From positions 62,001 through 126,000 of the forward strand of contig NZ_ML660057.1 in NCBI RefSeq assembly GCF_007004665.1: a DNA stretch of 64,000 nt, in the 5' to 3' direction. Every line of letters begins with the position of its first letter. Position 1 is the stretch's first letter. The translations under genes and the position numbers were made by a program. Under the pieces are notes generated by a model, which worked only from the letters and a program-made list of their open reading frames with translations, ran no database searches and was not told the DNA's origin. Source of the stretch: Denitrobaculum tricleocarpae (GTDB taxonomy: Bacteria; Pseudomonadota; Alphaproteobacteria; Kiloniellales; Kiloniellaceae). Positions 51,906-60,694 of the stretch are shown piece by piece.

Positions 51906-52952
51906 TCAGCGGCTGAAGAAAGAACAGAGCTCGGGATCGATCTTCAAACCGACCTGCTGCCCGACACTCAGGCTGGTGACCTCGCTCGCCCGGGAGCGCA
52001 CGCGCAGCTTCTCTTCACCCACAGCGATAATCGATTCCACACTCGGCCCCAGGTCGCGCACGAATTCGACCCTGCCGAGGGTCGCGCGTTCGGGATTTTC
52101 GGGCTCAACCACGCCAATGTTCTCGGCACGGATAGCCACCTCAACCTTCGATCCCTGCAGCTGACGAGCTTTGACCTGCGCGCGCATCCCCAGGAACGCG
52201 ACAGCACCATCTTCCATGACCTCTCCCCGCACGACATTTGCCGTGCCCAGGAAATCCGCCACAAAGGCATCCGCAGGCGCGCGGTAAACCTCGGACGGCG
52301 CACCGGACTGGCGCACGACGCCGTGGTCCATGATCACCAACTGGTCCGCGAGCATCATGGCCTCGGTCTGATCGTGGGTGACCAGCACAGTGGTCACGCC
52401 GAACTTGCGCTGCAGTTGACGCAGTTCGATCTGCATATTCTCGCGCAGTTTCGCATCCAGTGCCGAGAGAGGCTCATCCAGCAGGAAGAGTTTCGGCTGA
52501 ACCGCCAGAGCCCGGGCGATGGCGACACGCTGCCGCTGTCCGCCGGAGAGCGCGGCGACGGGACGGTCTGCAATGGTCGGCAGCTCGATGACGTTGAGCA
52601 GTTCCTCAACCCGGTCGCGCTGCCTGGCTTTGTCGATGCCGCGCAGCTTCAAGCCATAGGCGATATTCTGGGCGACGCTCATGTGCGGGAACAAGGCCAG
52701 AGACTGAAAGACCATCCCGAAGCCCCGCTTGTGCGGTGGGACCCCGGAAACATCGGTGCCATCCAGAAGAAGGCGGCCCGCGGTGGCCTGCTCGAAGCCC
52801 GCGATGATCCGCAGCAAAGTCGTCTTCCCGCAGCCGGAAGGGCCGAGAAGGCAAAGGAAGGATCCTCGCTCCACGGACATATTGATATCGCGCAGCGCCG
52901 AGACGGAACCGTAGTTTTTTGAAACAGCTTCGATCTTCAGGTCGGTACTCAT
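51906..52952 (-). CDS. ABC transporter ATP-binding protein (PotA-like)
   Basis: ATPase of 348 residues. Walker A GPSGCGKTT, Q-loop VFQSLALFPHMSV, signature LSGGQRQRVAIARAL, Walker B LFLLDEPLSALD, switch His in VLVTHDQTEAM. A C-terminal TOBE-type regulatory region (about 240-348) follows, as in polyamine/spermidine and iron importers. It is the last gene of the operon and drives uptake of the ligand bound by the protein encoded at 54868-55959. Confidence 0.94.
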   Translation of the reverse strand: MSTDLKIEAVSKNYGSVSALRDINMSVERGSFLCLLGPSGCGKTTLLRIIAGFEQATAGRLLLDGTDVSGVPPHKRGFGMVFQSLALFPHMSVAQNIAYGLKLRGIDKARQRDRVEELLNVIELPTIADRPVAALSGGQRQRVAIARALAVQPKLFLLDEPLSALDAKLRENMQIELRQLQRKFGVTTVLVTHDQTEAMMLADQLVIMDHGVVRQSGAPSEVYRAPADAFVADFLGTANVVRGEVMEDGAVAFLGMRAQVKARQLQGSKVEVAIRAENIGVVEPENPERATLGRVEFVRDLGPSVESIIAVGEEKLRVRSRASEVTSLSVGQQVGLKIDPELCSFFSR

Positions 52953-52997
52953 AGCAGGGTCTTTCGATCCGATTTGGGGCGGCTTTGGGCCGCTTTT

Positions 52998-53837
52998 CTA
53001 GAAGAGGCTCGCGCGGCCCGCGATAATTTTGTCGATGATGAGAATCATGATGACATCGACCAGGATAATCCCGACCGACAGGGACAGGACCGCAGGATCG
53101 AGAGAAGACACGGTCCGGCTGTACATCCAGATCGGCAGCGTGCTGACATCGATGGTGTACATGAAAAAGGTGATGGTGAATTCGTTGAAGGAGATGATCA
53201 GCGCGAAGATCAGCCCGGCCAGAATACCCGGCTTCATGAGCGGAACCACCACATCCAGAAAGGCGCGCATCCAGCTCGCGCCGAGCGAAATGGCCGCCTC
53301 CTCGATTTCGATATCGATCCCGTTCATGGCGCTCATGCAATTGCGCAGAACAAAGGGCAGAACCAGCGCGACGTGAGGAATGACCAGGCGCCAGATCCCC
53401 AGGTCCAGCGCGAGGCTCTCGGCGATCAGCAGAAAGGCGATGCCCAGGATCACCAGGGGAAATACCAGCGGCAGGGTGAAGAGGAGCTCCATACCGGCCC
53501 GCACCCTGCCACCGCCGCGCACCAGGGCATAGGCGAGCGGGACGCAAACGAAGGTGGAGATCAGCATGACGATGGCAGCGACCAGCAAACTGGTGAACAA
53601 GGCATCCCCGAGCGAATGGGCGCTGGAGGATTCGTCCGCCGACAACTGACTCCAAAGCGCTTCATACCAGCGGAAGGAAAACTCCGCCGGTGGGAAAGCC
53701 GCGGTCTCCGCCGCCGAAAACGACATCAAGGTCACAACGGCGACCGGCAGCGCCGAAATCAATAACCCGAGCGTGGTGAGAAAAAAGATCGCGACGCTGT
53801 AGCTGCCGCCCCTCATGGAAAACAAGCTGGAGAACAT
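52998..53837 (-). CDS. ABC transporter permease (PotC-like)
   Basis: Inner-membrane permease of 279 residues with six helices and the EAA-like loop around AISLGASWMRAFLDVVVPLM. It matches the PotC/PotI type of polyamine importers. Its ATG shares a base with the stop of the upstream permease gene, so the two are tightly coupled. Confidence 0.93.
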   Translation of the reverse strand: MFSSLFSMRGGSYSVAIFFLTTLGLLISALPVAVVTLMSFSAAETAAFPPAEFSFRWYEALWSQLSADESSSAHSLGDALFTSLLVAAIVMLISTFVCVPLAYALVRGGGRVRAGMELLFTLPLVFPLVILGIAFLLIAESLALDLGIWRLVIPHVALVLPFVLRNCMSAMNGIDIEIEEAAISLGASWMRAFLDVVVPLMKPGILAGLIFALIISFNEFTITFFMYTIDVSTLPIWMYSRTVSSLDPAVLSLSVGIILVDVIMILIIDKIIAGRASLF

Positions 53838-54727
53838 CAGGCGCCTCCGCCGCTTTGCAATGGCCCGGGGACTTCATTCGCCTTCAGCGTGCGGGCGGAA
53901 CGGTTGATCAGCGCGGCGGCCAGCAGCAAGACGCCTGTGGTGATCACGATCAGCACCATGCCGGCCGCGGCGGCCCCGGACCAGTTGAAGAGCGGGGAAA
54001 TCATGTCTCTGATCGCCACGCCGAGCATCTGCACGCGGCGTCCGCCCAGCAAAAGCGGCACGGCGAAGGCGCTGGCGTTGTAGGCGAAGACAATCGAAGC
54101 GGCACTGACCAGCCCGGGCTTCAACAGTGGCAGGATCACGTCATAAAAGACCCTCCAGTTCCCGGCCCCGAGTGAACTGGCCGCCTCGAGGTACTCGCGG
54201 GAGATGACCCGTGTTGCGCTCAGGATCGGGAAAACGGCCAGCGGAATGGCGGTCTGAATCAAGCCGAGCAGAACACCGGTTTCGTTGAACAGCAGCAGGA
54301 TGGGACGGGAGATTAGTCCGGTTTCCCGCAGGGTCGTGTTCAAGACACCGCTGGGCCCCAGCAGGATGATCCAGCCGTAGGACTGGATCAGCAGGTTCAG
54401 GATCATCGGCAGCAGAATGGTCACCGTCAGCAGCCGCCGGACCAGCGCCGTGCGGACGCTGGCAATTACTAGAGCGATCGGAACCGCCAGAACGATTACG
54501 ACGAGGGTGCTCAGCGCCGCAAGCTTGACCGTCACCCAGACCGAGCGCAGGAAAAAGGGCTCGGCCAGATCGAAATAAGCCTGCAGCGAATAGCCGCTGA
54601 TCACACCGCTTTCGCCGGAAACCGAGAATCTGAAGATGTAGAAACAGGCACCCAGAAAGGGTGCGATCGCGATGATGGCCGGCAGCGAAAGCGCAAACGA
54701 CCGAAGTGAGGATCTCTGGGCGTTCAC
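53837..54727 (-). CDS. ABC transporter permease (PotB-like)
   Basis: Inner-membrane permease of 296 residues with about six helices. The EAA-like loop is visible in EAASSLGAGNWRVFYDVILP. It matches the PotB/PotH type. It is separated from the binding-protein gene by a hairpin terminator/attenuator and a tandem repeat, and is coupled to the second permease gene. Confidence 0.93.
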   Translation of the reverse strand: MNAQRSSLRSFALSLPAIIAIAPFLGACFYIFRFSVSGESGVISGYSLQAYFDLAEPFFLRSVWVTVKLAALSTLVVIVLAVPIALVIASVRTALVRRLLTVTILLPMILNLLIQSYGWIILLGPSGVLNTTLRETGLISRPILLLFNETGVLLGLIQTAIPLAVFPILSATRVISREYLEAASSLGAGNWRVFYDVILPLLKPGLVSAASIVFAYNASAFAVPLLLGGRRVQMLGVAIRDMISPLFNWSGAAAAGMVLIVITTGVLLLAAALINRSARTLKANEVPGPLQSGGGA

Positions 54728-54790
54728 CGGGCCCCTGCTCCTGAACTGCAGTTCGCGGTTTTCATCAAAAAATGAAACGCGATCAGGCTC

Positions 54791-54838
54791 AAAAAAAGGA
54801 GAGCGCCATTCCCTTCCCCCCAGAACGGAATGGCGCTC
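54791..54838 (-). terminator. Terminator/attenuator after ABC binding-protein gene
   Basis: 12-bp perfect stem GAGCGCCATTCC/GGAATGGCGCTC (54801-54812, 54827-54838). On the minus strand it is followed by TCC and T7 (plus-strand A7 at 54791-54797). It lies between the binding-protein gene and its permeases, so it should cap permease expression. Confidence 0.8.
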
Positions 54839-54854
54839 ACGGAATGGCGCTCAC
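54827..54854. repeat. 14-bp perfect tandem duplication at a terminator arm
   Basis: GGAATGGCGCTCAC is repeated exactly at 54827-54840 and 54841-54854. The duplication gives the terminator two alternative left arms on the minus strand. Confidence 0.85.
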
Positions 54855-54867
54855 TGCGAAAGACGGA

Positions 54868-55959
54868 CTAAGCCAGCGTTTGCGTGTAGCGCTTGATCCA
54901 GTCTTCGCGCACCTCGGCAATGAACTCCTTGTCATGCACGATGGCTTTATCGCCGAGCTGTTCCGGCTTGATGATGAAGGGGCTGGCTTTCGCCGCCGCG
55001 GACATCTCGGCCTTCTGGTTGATCGGACCGTTAAGGACGGCTTCCGCCATAACGCCCTGGACCTTGGCATCCAGCGTGTAGTTCATGAAGGCATGCACCA
55101 CGTCATCCTCGCCTGGCTTCGCCTTCGGCATGATGGTGTACATGAGGTCGGCGAAGAAGCCTTCCTCGACGTCATAAGTCGCACCCATGTTCGAATTTGC
55201 AGGGTCGGCCAGTTCCTTGGCGAAGAAGGCCGGGGCGTAGACGCCGCCGATATCCAGCGCGTCGGAGCGGAAGAGCTCGACCAGCTGTGTCGGATTCTCG
55301 CCGAAGGTCAGCAGGCGGTTGCGCAGTTCGCCGAGCTTCGCCAGCGCGGCATCCGCGTCCCGTCCGTCGCCTCCGAGCATGCGCGAGGTCGCGAAGATGG
55401 TGTCCAGCGCGTCGGTCCAGGTCGCGGGCGGCAGGAACAGGCGGTCGGCGTATTGCTCCTCCCACAGTTCCGCGTAGCTGGTCGGCGGCGATTTGAAAGT
55501 CTTGGTGTTGTAAACCAGCCCGCCCGTCCAGAGCAGATAACCGATGCCATGTCCGTCGGCGCCGGTGCGAAAGCGCGGATCCACGTCCTGCAGATTGGGC
55601 AGTTGGTTGAGGTCGGGCTTTGCCAGCAATCCGTCTTTTGCGAGTTCGACCGCGCCCACCCCGGCCAGGGTGATGACGTCGTATTGCGCCCGGCCACCGG
55701 AAGCCCGCAGCTTGGCCACCATTTCAGAGGTGCTGCCGGTCCGGTCGGCGATGACCTTCGCGCCGGTCGCCTCTTCGAAAGGTTTCGCGATGTGATTGAG
55801 GATGGCGAGACCCGTGTTGTCGGACCAGGTCAGCAGCCTGACGGTCTTGCCTTCGAACTTTTTGTGTCCCGCTGCCGAGACAATGGCCGGCATCGCCAAA
55901 GCCGCCGTAACACCGGCGCCCGTTTTCAAGAGCCCGCGTCTGGTGAAACGCACAGACAT
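54868..55959 (-). CDS. ABC transporter substrate-binding protein (PotD/PotF-like)
   Basis: Periplasmic binding protein of 363 residues with a Tat-type signal (RFTRRGLLKTG) ending near AIVSAAGH. The mature part begins KTVRLLTWSDNTGLAILNHI, typical of polyamine and related cationic-ligand binders. First gene of the operon; promoter 120 bases upstream carries a LysR box. Together with the ureohydrolase it suggests a guanidino or polyamine-like ligand (inference). Confidence 0.93.
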   Translation of the reverse strand: MSVRFTRRGLLKTGAGVTAALAMPAIVSAAGHKKFEGKTVRLLTWSDNTGLAILNHIAKPFEEATGAKVIADRTGSTSEMVAKLRASGGRAQYDVITLAGVGAVELAKDGLLAKPDLNQLPNLQDVDPRFRTGADGHGIGYLLWTGGLVYNTKTFKSPPTSYAELWEEQYADRLFLPPATWTDALDTIFATSRMLGGDGRDADAALAKLGELRNRLLTFGENPTQLVELFRSDALDIGGVYAPAFFAKELADPANSNMGATYDVEEGFFADLMYTIMPKAKPGEDDVVHAFMNYTLDAKVQGVMAEAVLNGPINQKAEMSAAAKASPFIIKPEQLGDKAIVHDKEFIAEVREDWIKRYTQTLA

Positions 55960-56340
55960 ATTACTTTCCCCTTCGTGTTCCCTGCGTGAAGTCGATTTTT
56001 GTGGCCCCTCCTCAAAGGGAAAGGGGCTGCATTGCGGTCATAAGTCGCAGAGAAACGCGGGAGCAAAAATATCTATGAAACAAATTTTTGTTTGATAAAA
56101 ATCAAACAACATCGTGAAAGCCGGTCAAAACTGCATGTTATTTGAGCATGAAGTGGACAGTATTTGATCAGCGCCGCTCGTGCTTCGCCCCTGGCCGCTT
56201 CAACGGCGTGCGCGTATTCCATAAACCTTGGAGGTTGTGCTTGTTCCATAAAATTCTCCGGCACGTTTGGGTTTGCCGACAGATCGTTTTATAATTAGCT
56301 TCGCTATAATTCTTTCTCACTCTACGCGCGCAGTGGAAAA
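55960..56340. other. Intergenic region with LysR box
   Basis: About 380 bases between the binding-protein gene (minus) and the DUF4240 gene (plus). It holds the second LysR box at 56082-56107. The right part (56160-56340) becomes AT-richer towards the DUF4240 gene. No other element recognised. Confidence 0.5.
56082..56107. promoter_or_regulatory. LysR box, copy 2
   Basis: Reverse-strand copy of the site at 50639-50664 with one mismatch in 26 bases; core TTTGAT-N4-ATCAAA on either strand. It lies 122 bases upstream of the ABC binding-protein start. Confidence 0.85.
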
Positions 56341-56970
56341 ATGCCTTCGTCTGCTTATACAAAACCGATTCTGGCTGCTGTCGTGCTGTTCCTAGCTGTT
56401 GTTGTTACAGCCCCAAAGCCTTCCGTTGGAAACCAGATGCAAATAGAGCCCATGTCCTATCAGGCCTTTTGGTCCATTATTGACAGCACGGCTTCTCATG
56501 AAGCGGCGCCTCAAATACAACTTGATCACCTTGCAGACAGACTTTCCCTGCTTTCACCGGATGAACTCGTTGCCTACGAGATGGCACTAGATGAAGAGCT
56601 GAGGCGAGCCTACTCCTGGGACTTGATCGGAGTGGCGGACATCCTCAATCGTGGCGTAACCGACGATGGGTTTCTATATTTCCGCCTGTGGCTGATTTCC
56701 AAGGGAAGCAAAGTCTTCGAGACGGCCATTGAATCCCCAGACGACATTGTGAGTGCGGCACTATCGCCCGGACCCGGCGGTTACTACGAACTGGAAGGAC
56801 TGCTTTTCACGGCCAAAGAGGTTTGGTCGAAGAAGACCGGTCAAGATGCGCAAGATTTTCCTTTCTATGCCGGAATGGATGACTTCTCAGCACCTACAGG
56901 GCAGCCGCTAGGGGATGATGACGATGTCAAAAAGCGCTTCCCCAAGCTCTGGAAACGCTTTCGCGATTGA
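56341..56970 (+). CDS. DUF4240 domain-containing protein
   Basis: Protein of 209 residues. A weakly hydrophobic N-terminus (AAVVLFLAVVVTAPKPS) may be a signal or anchor. The body has the DUF4240 features YQAFWSIIDSTASHE, VAYEMALDEELRRAYSWDLI, FLYFRLWLISKGSKVFE and PGPGGYYELEGLLFTAKEVW. The family has no known activity and is best known from actinobacteria. GC content is visibly lower than around it, which hints at transfer. ATG 56341. Confidence 0.82.
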   Translation: MPSSAYTKPILAAVVLFLAVVVTAPKPSVGNQMQIEPMSYQAFWSIIDSTASHEAAPQIQLDHLADRLSLLSPDELVAYEMALDEELRRAYSWDLIGVADILNRGVTDDGFLYFRLWLISKGSKVFETAIESPDDIVSAALSPGPGGYYELEGLLFTAKEVWSKKTGQDAQDFPFYAGMDDFSAPTGQPLGDDDDVKKRFPKLWKRFRD

Positions 56971-57035
56971 GAGCGCCGAAGGACAGCTGTTCAGTCTGGA
57001 ATTCCCTCGACACTCCTGACTCAAGTGACTTTCCG

Positions 57036-57488
57036 TCAGCGCTTGTTTTCATGGCCCGTGTATACCTGCGGGTTATGCAGTTCCATGAACTTCTCCGGCA
57101 CTTTCAGGGGTGTGAAGCCGAATTTCTTGTAGAGTTCCTGTGCATCCGCCGTCACCAGCAACCACCGGCGTATGACCTGCAGGTCAGGGTGGGACAGGAT
57201 GCATTCCATCATCCACTTGCTCAGACCGCGCCCCCGGCAGTCTTCGAGAATGAAAACGTCCTTCAGATAAGCCACCGACGCAAAGTCCGAGACTACGCGG
57301 CCAAAGCCGATCTGGCGGTCTCCATCGAACAGACCGAAACAGACCGAATGCCGTACCGCCCGCTCAAAGGTCTCCCGCGCCATTCCCCGCGCCCAATAGC
57401 TCTCCTCCGAGATGAAGCGAAACAACACCTCCATGTCGAAACGGGCCGTATCGGTCGTTAATCTGTAGTTCTCTTTTTGCCAATCCAT
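57036..57488 (-). CDS. GNAT N-acetyltransferase
   Basis: Acetyltransferase of 150 residues with the compact GNAT layout: FGLFDGDRQIGFGRVVSDFA, VAYLKDVFILEDCRGRGLSK (acetyl-CoA loop), and LVTADAQELYKKFGFTPLKV near the end. It resembles a group of small stand-alone GNATs that often end with PEKFME. Substrate unknown. ATG 57488. Convergent with the DUF4240 gene. Confidence 0.9.
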   Translation of the reverse strand: MDWQKENYRLTTDTARFDMEVLFRFISEESYWARGMARETFERAVRHSVCFGLFDGDRQIGFGRVVSDFASVAYLKDVFILEDCRGRGLSKWMMECILSHPDLQVIRRWLLVTADAQELYKKFGFTPLKVPEKFMELHNPQVYTGHENKR

Positions 57489-57587
57489 TTCTTCCCAACC
57501 TTACCTGCACCCCGTGGATTGCTTCAGCAACTCAAAGTAACTAGCCTTGCATCACGAAACCCAACGTAATCAGACTTCGGCGGCGCA

Positions 57588-58690
57588 ATGAAACGTATTG
57601 CTCTAACGGCTTTCCTTACCGGCACGGTTCTCCTCACGGCTCCTGCTTTGGCGCAAACCGACGATAACCTCAAGGAAAGTTGCTTCTCTCAGCTAAAAAA
57701 AAGCGCCCTCTATGCGCCAACCGAGGAGGTTCTGGAACTCTGTGAGCAGGCCATCGCGCAGAATCCTGACGACATCGAGCTCAGCGCGCAACTCGGTGCC
57801 GCATATCTGAGACTGAAGAAGTGGGAATACGCCCCGCGCGCCTCATCCCTGACGATTGCCGCTGCCGAAAAGGGTCATCTGGCGTCGATGACGAGGCTGG
57901 GCACACTCTATATGTCCGTCGGTCCGGTCCTGCAGGACTACGAGAAGGCCCGGAAGTGGTTGCTGAAACCTGCGGAAGCAGGAGACCCGAGTGCACAGAA
58001 CATGCTCGGCATTCTCTATGAGGCGGGATTGGGCGTGGCCGCCGATCCGCAGGTGGCTGCCGAATGGTTCGCGCGCGCGGCGGCCACAAATGACGCCACT
58101 GCGCAAACCGATCTCGCGGTTGAGTATCTATCCAATCGGGTCGTGCCGCCGAACCCAGCAAAAGCCGCAAGGCTCTTGAGCCCGGCTGTCGAACAGGACC
58201 ATGCGAAGGCCCAATCTGTTTTGGGAGACCTCTATTACCACGGCAACGGCGTTCCCCCGGGGATATCGACAAGGCGATCGCTCTCTACCAAAAGTCCGCG
58301 GCTCAGGGGTTCCCCGATGCACAGTACAATCTGGCCATTCGCTATTTCACCGGTCGCGGCGTGCCGGAAGACCGGCAAGAGGCGCTGCGTTGGGCAAAAC
58401 CAGCAGCTGAACTGGGAAACAGTCGTGCCCAAAGCTTGCTGGGTGCGATGTACCTCCAGGGTCTCGGAGTCGCGCAAAACCCCGAACTTGCGGCTATCTG
58501 GACATCAAAGGCAGCAAGAGCTGGAGACACGGCGGCGCAGAACAATCTGGGGATCATTTTCGAGAACGGTATCGGCGTCACAGAGGACAAACAAAGAGCG
58601 CTGAGATGGTACATGAGGGCTGCGAGCAACGGTTCGAACAGCGCACGGGAAAGTCTGTCCCGCTTGATGGCCCAGGGAGTAAAGCCCTGA
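57588..58690 (+). pseudogene. Sel1-repeat exported protein, interrupted by a frameshift
   Basis: The frame from ATG 57588 encodes a signal peptide (ending APALAQTDD) and several Sel1-like repeats (AEKGHLASMTRLGTLYMSVG, AGDPSAQNMLGILYEAGLGV, QDHAKAQSVLGDLYYHGNGV). At the C5G4 run 58254-58262 the repeats continue one frame back: GDIDKAIALYQKSAAQG, then repeats to the stop at 58690. A single missing base, or a -1 slip at C-CCG-GGG, restores one protein of about 367 residues. Sel1 proteins act as scaffolds, often in the periplasm. Sequencing error is the simplest cause. Confidence 0.82.
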
Positions 58691-58774
58691 CGATCAGCAA
58701 GCGCAGGCTCAAATCTGTTCCAGCACCAGGCGTCAAGCCGTATCTCGCCACCAGTGACTCCAGATGCCCGTTCG

Positions 58775-59332
58775 ATGCTTAAGAACGAATGGTTCAAGAA
58801 ACTCCTGCTCTTTCCTCTGCTGATCGCTCTATCGGTGCTTCTAACCAGCGCCTACGGCGCTTTGCAGAACGTCCCCATTTATGCTTTCGCGCCGCACTAC
58901 TTTGAATACTCCATCACGCGTCTGACCTTTCCCGGCCTGACGCCCCTTGCATCGGCCGCTGCGGATGGCTGGATCTCCTTTTTCAACTCGAGCCTCCCCG
59001 CCAGCATCGTTCTCTGTATCTGCGGTGTCTTCGCTCCCACGGCAAAGCAGCTTGTCCGACTTCTCCTGCAGGCTGTAGGCGTCCTGATCATCGTCTCTCT
59101 CGCAGTCGAAGTTGCCCTGTTTCTAACCTTCGACTTTTGGTTTGCAGGACTGGGTATCGACAGCAATCCAAAAGCAGAATCCAACCCGGAAGAAAGTGGC
59201 GCAGTGAGTTACTGGAAACTTCGTATTGCGCAGAATATGGGTGTCCTTGCCGGTACGATCTGCGGCTGCAGCTTCCTCATCCTCAAGATCTATCGGCTTT
59301 ACAAAGCTGACAGACGCAATTCAAACGAGTAG
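58775..59332 (+). CDS. Hypothetical inner-membrane protein
   Basis: Membrane protein of about 185 residues with four predicted helices: LLLFPLLIALSVLLTSAYGA near the start, a central SIVLCICGVFAP segment, VGVLIIVSLAVEVALFLTFD, and GVLAGTICGCSFLILKIY at the end. The tail is basic. No family recognised. ATG 58775 (MLKNEW) is preferred to an upstream GTG. It follows the Sel1 gene by about 85 bases on the same strand and may be co-transcribed. Confidence 0.65.
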   Translation: MLKNEWFKKLLLFPLLIALSVLLTSAYGALQNVPIYAFAPHYFEYSITRLTFPGLTPLASAAADGWISFFNSSLPASIVLCICGVFAPTAKQLVRLLLQAVGVLIIVSLAVEVALFLTFDFWFAGLGIDSNPKAESNPEESGAVSYWKLRIAQNMGVLAGTICGCSFLILKIYRLYKADRRNSNE

Positions 59333-59389
59333 TCCGGAGTCCGGCATCACGATGCAACGAAATTATACCCTGACCGGGTCGGAGAGATT

Positions 59390-60676
59390 TTAGCTGTTGT
59401 CCCTGAATAATAAGCAATCCACCTCATGCGCTGCGCCGTCCAGATCCAGCTTCGCGGTCGCCGGCGGCATTTCGGAGATCACCTTGCCGCGCCGGATGAC
59501 CTGGAGACGATTGGCCTTAAGCCGTAACGCCTCGACTTCGTCGCAGGCCTGCAGGATGACCATGTCGGCGTTGCAGCCTTTCTCTAACCCGTAGCCCTCC
59601 AGATGCATCGTCTCGGCCCCACGTTGGGTCACGGAACGGAACATCTCGCGCATCTGATCCATACCGGTCATCTGCCCAACGTGCAGGGCCATGGAGGCCA
59701 CCTCGAGCATGTCGTGGCTGCCCAGGCTGTACCAGGGGTCCATGACGCAGTCGTGGCCCAGCGCCACCGGCACCCCAGCGGCAATCAGTTCCTTCACCCG
59801 GGTCATGCCGCGGCGTTTCGGGTAGCTGTCATGGCGGCCCTGGATGGTGATGTTGATCAACGGATTGGCGATGGCAGTGACACCCGCCTCGGCGATCAGG
59901 GGAATCAGCTTGCTGACGTAGTAGTTATCCATGGAGTGCATGGAGGTCAGGTGCGATCCGGCCACCCTGCCCTGCAGGCCCAGGCGTTGGGTTTCATATG
60001 ACAGGGACTCGATGTGGCGGGAGTTTGGATCGTCGGTCTCGTCGCAGTGCATATCGACCAGAAGGCCGCGCTCGGCGGCGATCTCGCAAAGCTGGCGCAC
60101 GGACTCCGCCCCGTCGGCCATGGTCCGCTCGAAGTGCGGAATGCCGCCGACCACGTTGACACCTTTGTCCAGGGCGGTCTTGAGCTGCGCCTTGGCGTTT
60201 GGGTCGCGCAGATAGCCGTCCTGGGGAAAGGCGACCAGTTGAAGATCGATATAGGGTCTGACTTCTTTCTGGATCTCCAGCAGGGCATCGACCGCGAGCA
60301 GGCGCGGATCGCAGATATCCACGTGGCTGCGGATCGCCAGGGTGCCGCGCGCGATGGACCAGCGGCAGAGTTCCCAGGCCCGCTGCTTGATCGCCTCGAC
60401 CGTGAGGTCCGGTTTCAGTTCGCCCCAAAGCGCGATGCCCTCTAAGAGAGTTCCGCTTTCATTCACTCGTGGCAGGCCGAAACTCAGCGTCGCGTCCATG
60501 TGGAAGTGACTGTCGACAAAGGGCGGCGTGACCAGCAGACCGCCGGCATCAATCTCGTGAGCCGCAGAAGCGTCGAGCTGTGGCCCGGTCTCGACGATCT
60601 TGCCATTCTGACAGGCGATATCAGTCAGATCTCTCTGACCTGGAAGCTTTGCATTGCGGACGATCAGATCCAGCAT
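59390..60676 (-). CDS. codA: Cytosine deaminase-like amidohydrolase
   Basis: Amidohydrolase of 428 residues that aligns in order with E. coli CodA blocks: PPFVDSHFHMDATLSFG (metal ligands His57, His59), VAFPQDGYLRDPN, GIPHFERT, HCDETDDPNSRHIE (His210, Glu213) and GHDCVMDPWYSLG (Asp309). CodA converts cytosine to uracil. In E. coli the last motif reads GHDD, where the second Asp shapes substrate choice; here it is Cys310, so specificity may differ. It is the last gene of an operon with a nucleoside-type ABC transporter, 33 bases after the second permease. Confidence 0.87.
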   Translation of the reverse strand: MLDLIVRNAKLPGQRDLTDIACQNGKIVETGPQLDASAAHEIDAGGLLVTPPFVDSHFHMDATLSFGLPRVNESGTLLEGIALWGELKPDLTVEAIKQRAWELCRWSIARGTLAIRSHVDICDPRLLAVDALLEIQKEVRPYIDLQLVAFPQDGYLRDPNAKAQLKTALDKGVNVVGGIPHFERTMADGAESVRQLCEIAAERGLLVDMHCDETDDPNSRHIESLSYETQRLGLQGRVAGSHLTSMHSMDNYYVSKLIPLIAEAGVTAIANPLINITIQGRHDSYPKRRGMTRVKELIAAGVPVALGHDCVMDPWYSLGSHDMLEVASMALHVGQMTGMDQMREMFRSVTQRGAETMHLEGYGLEKGCNADMVILQACDEVEALRLKANRLQVIRRGKVISEMPPATAKLDLDGAAHEVDCLLFRDNS

Positions 60677-60694
60677 TGTTCGCTCTCTTTCAGT

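Noticed and set aside
54772-55989. Open frame of 405 codons antisense to the PotD-like gene
   Set aside because: Shadow of a clear coding gene; no signal or fold features.
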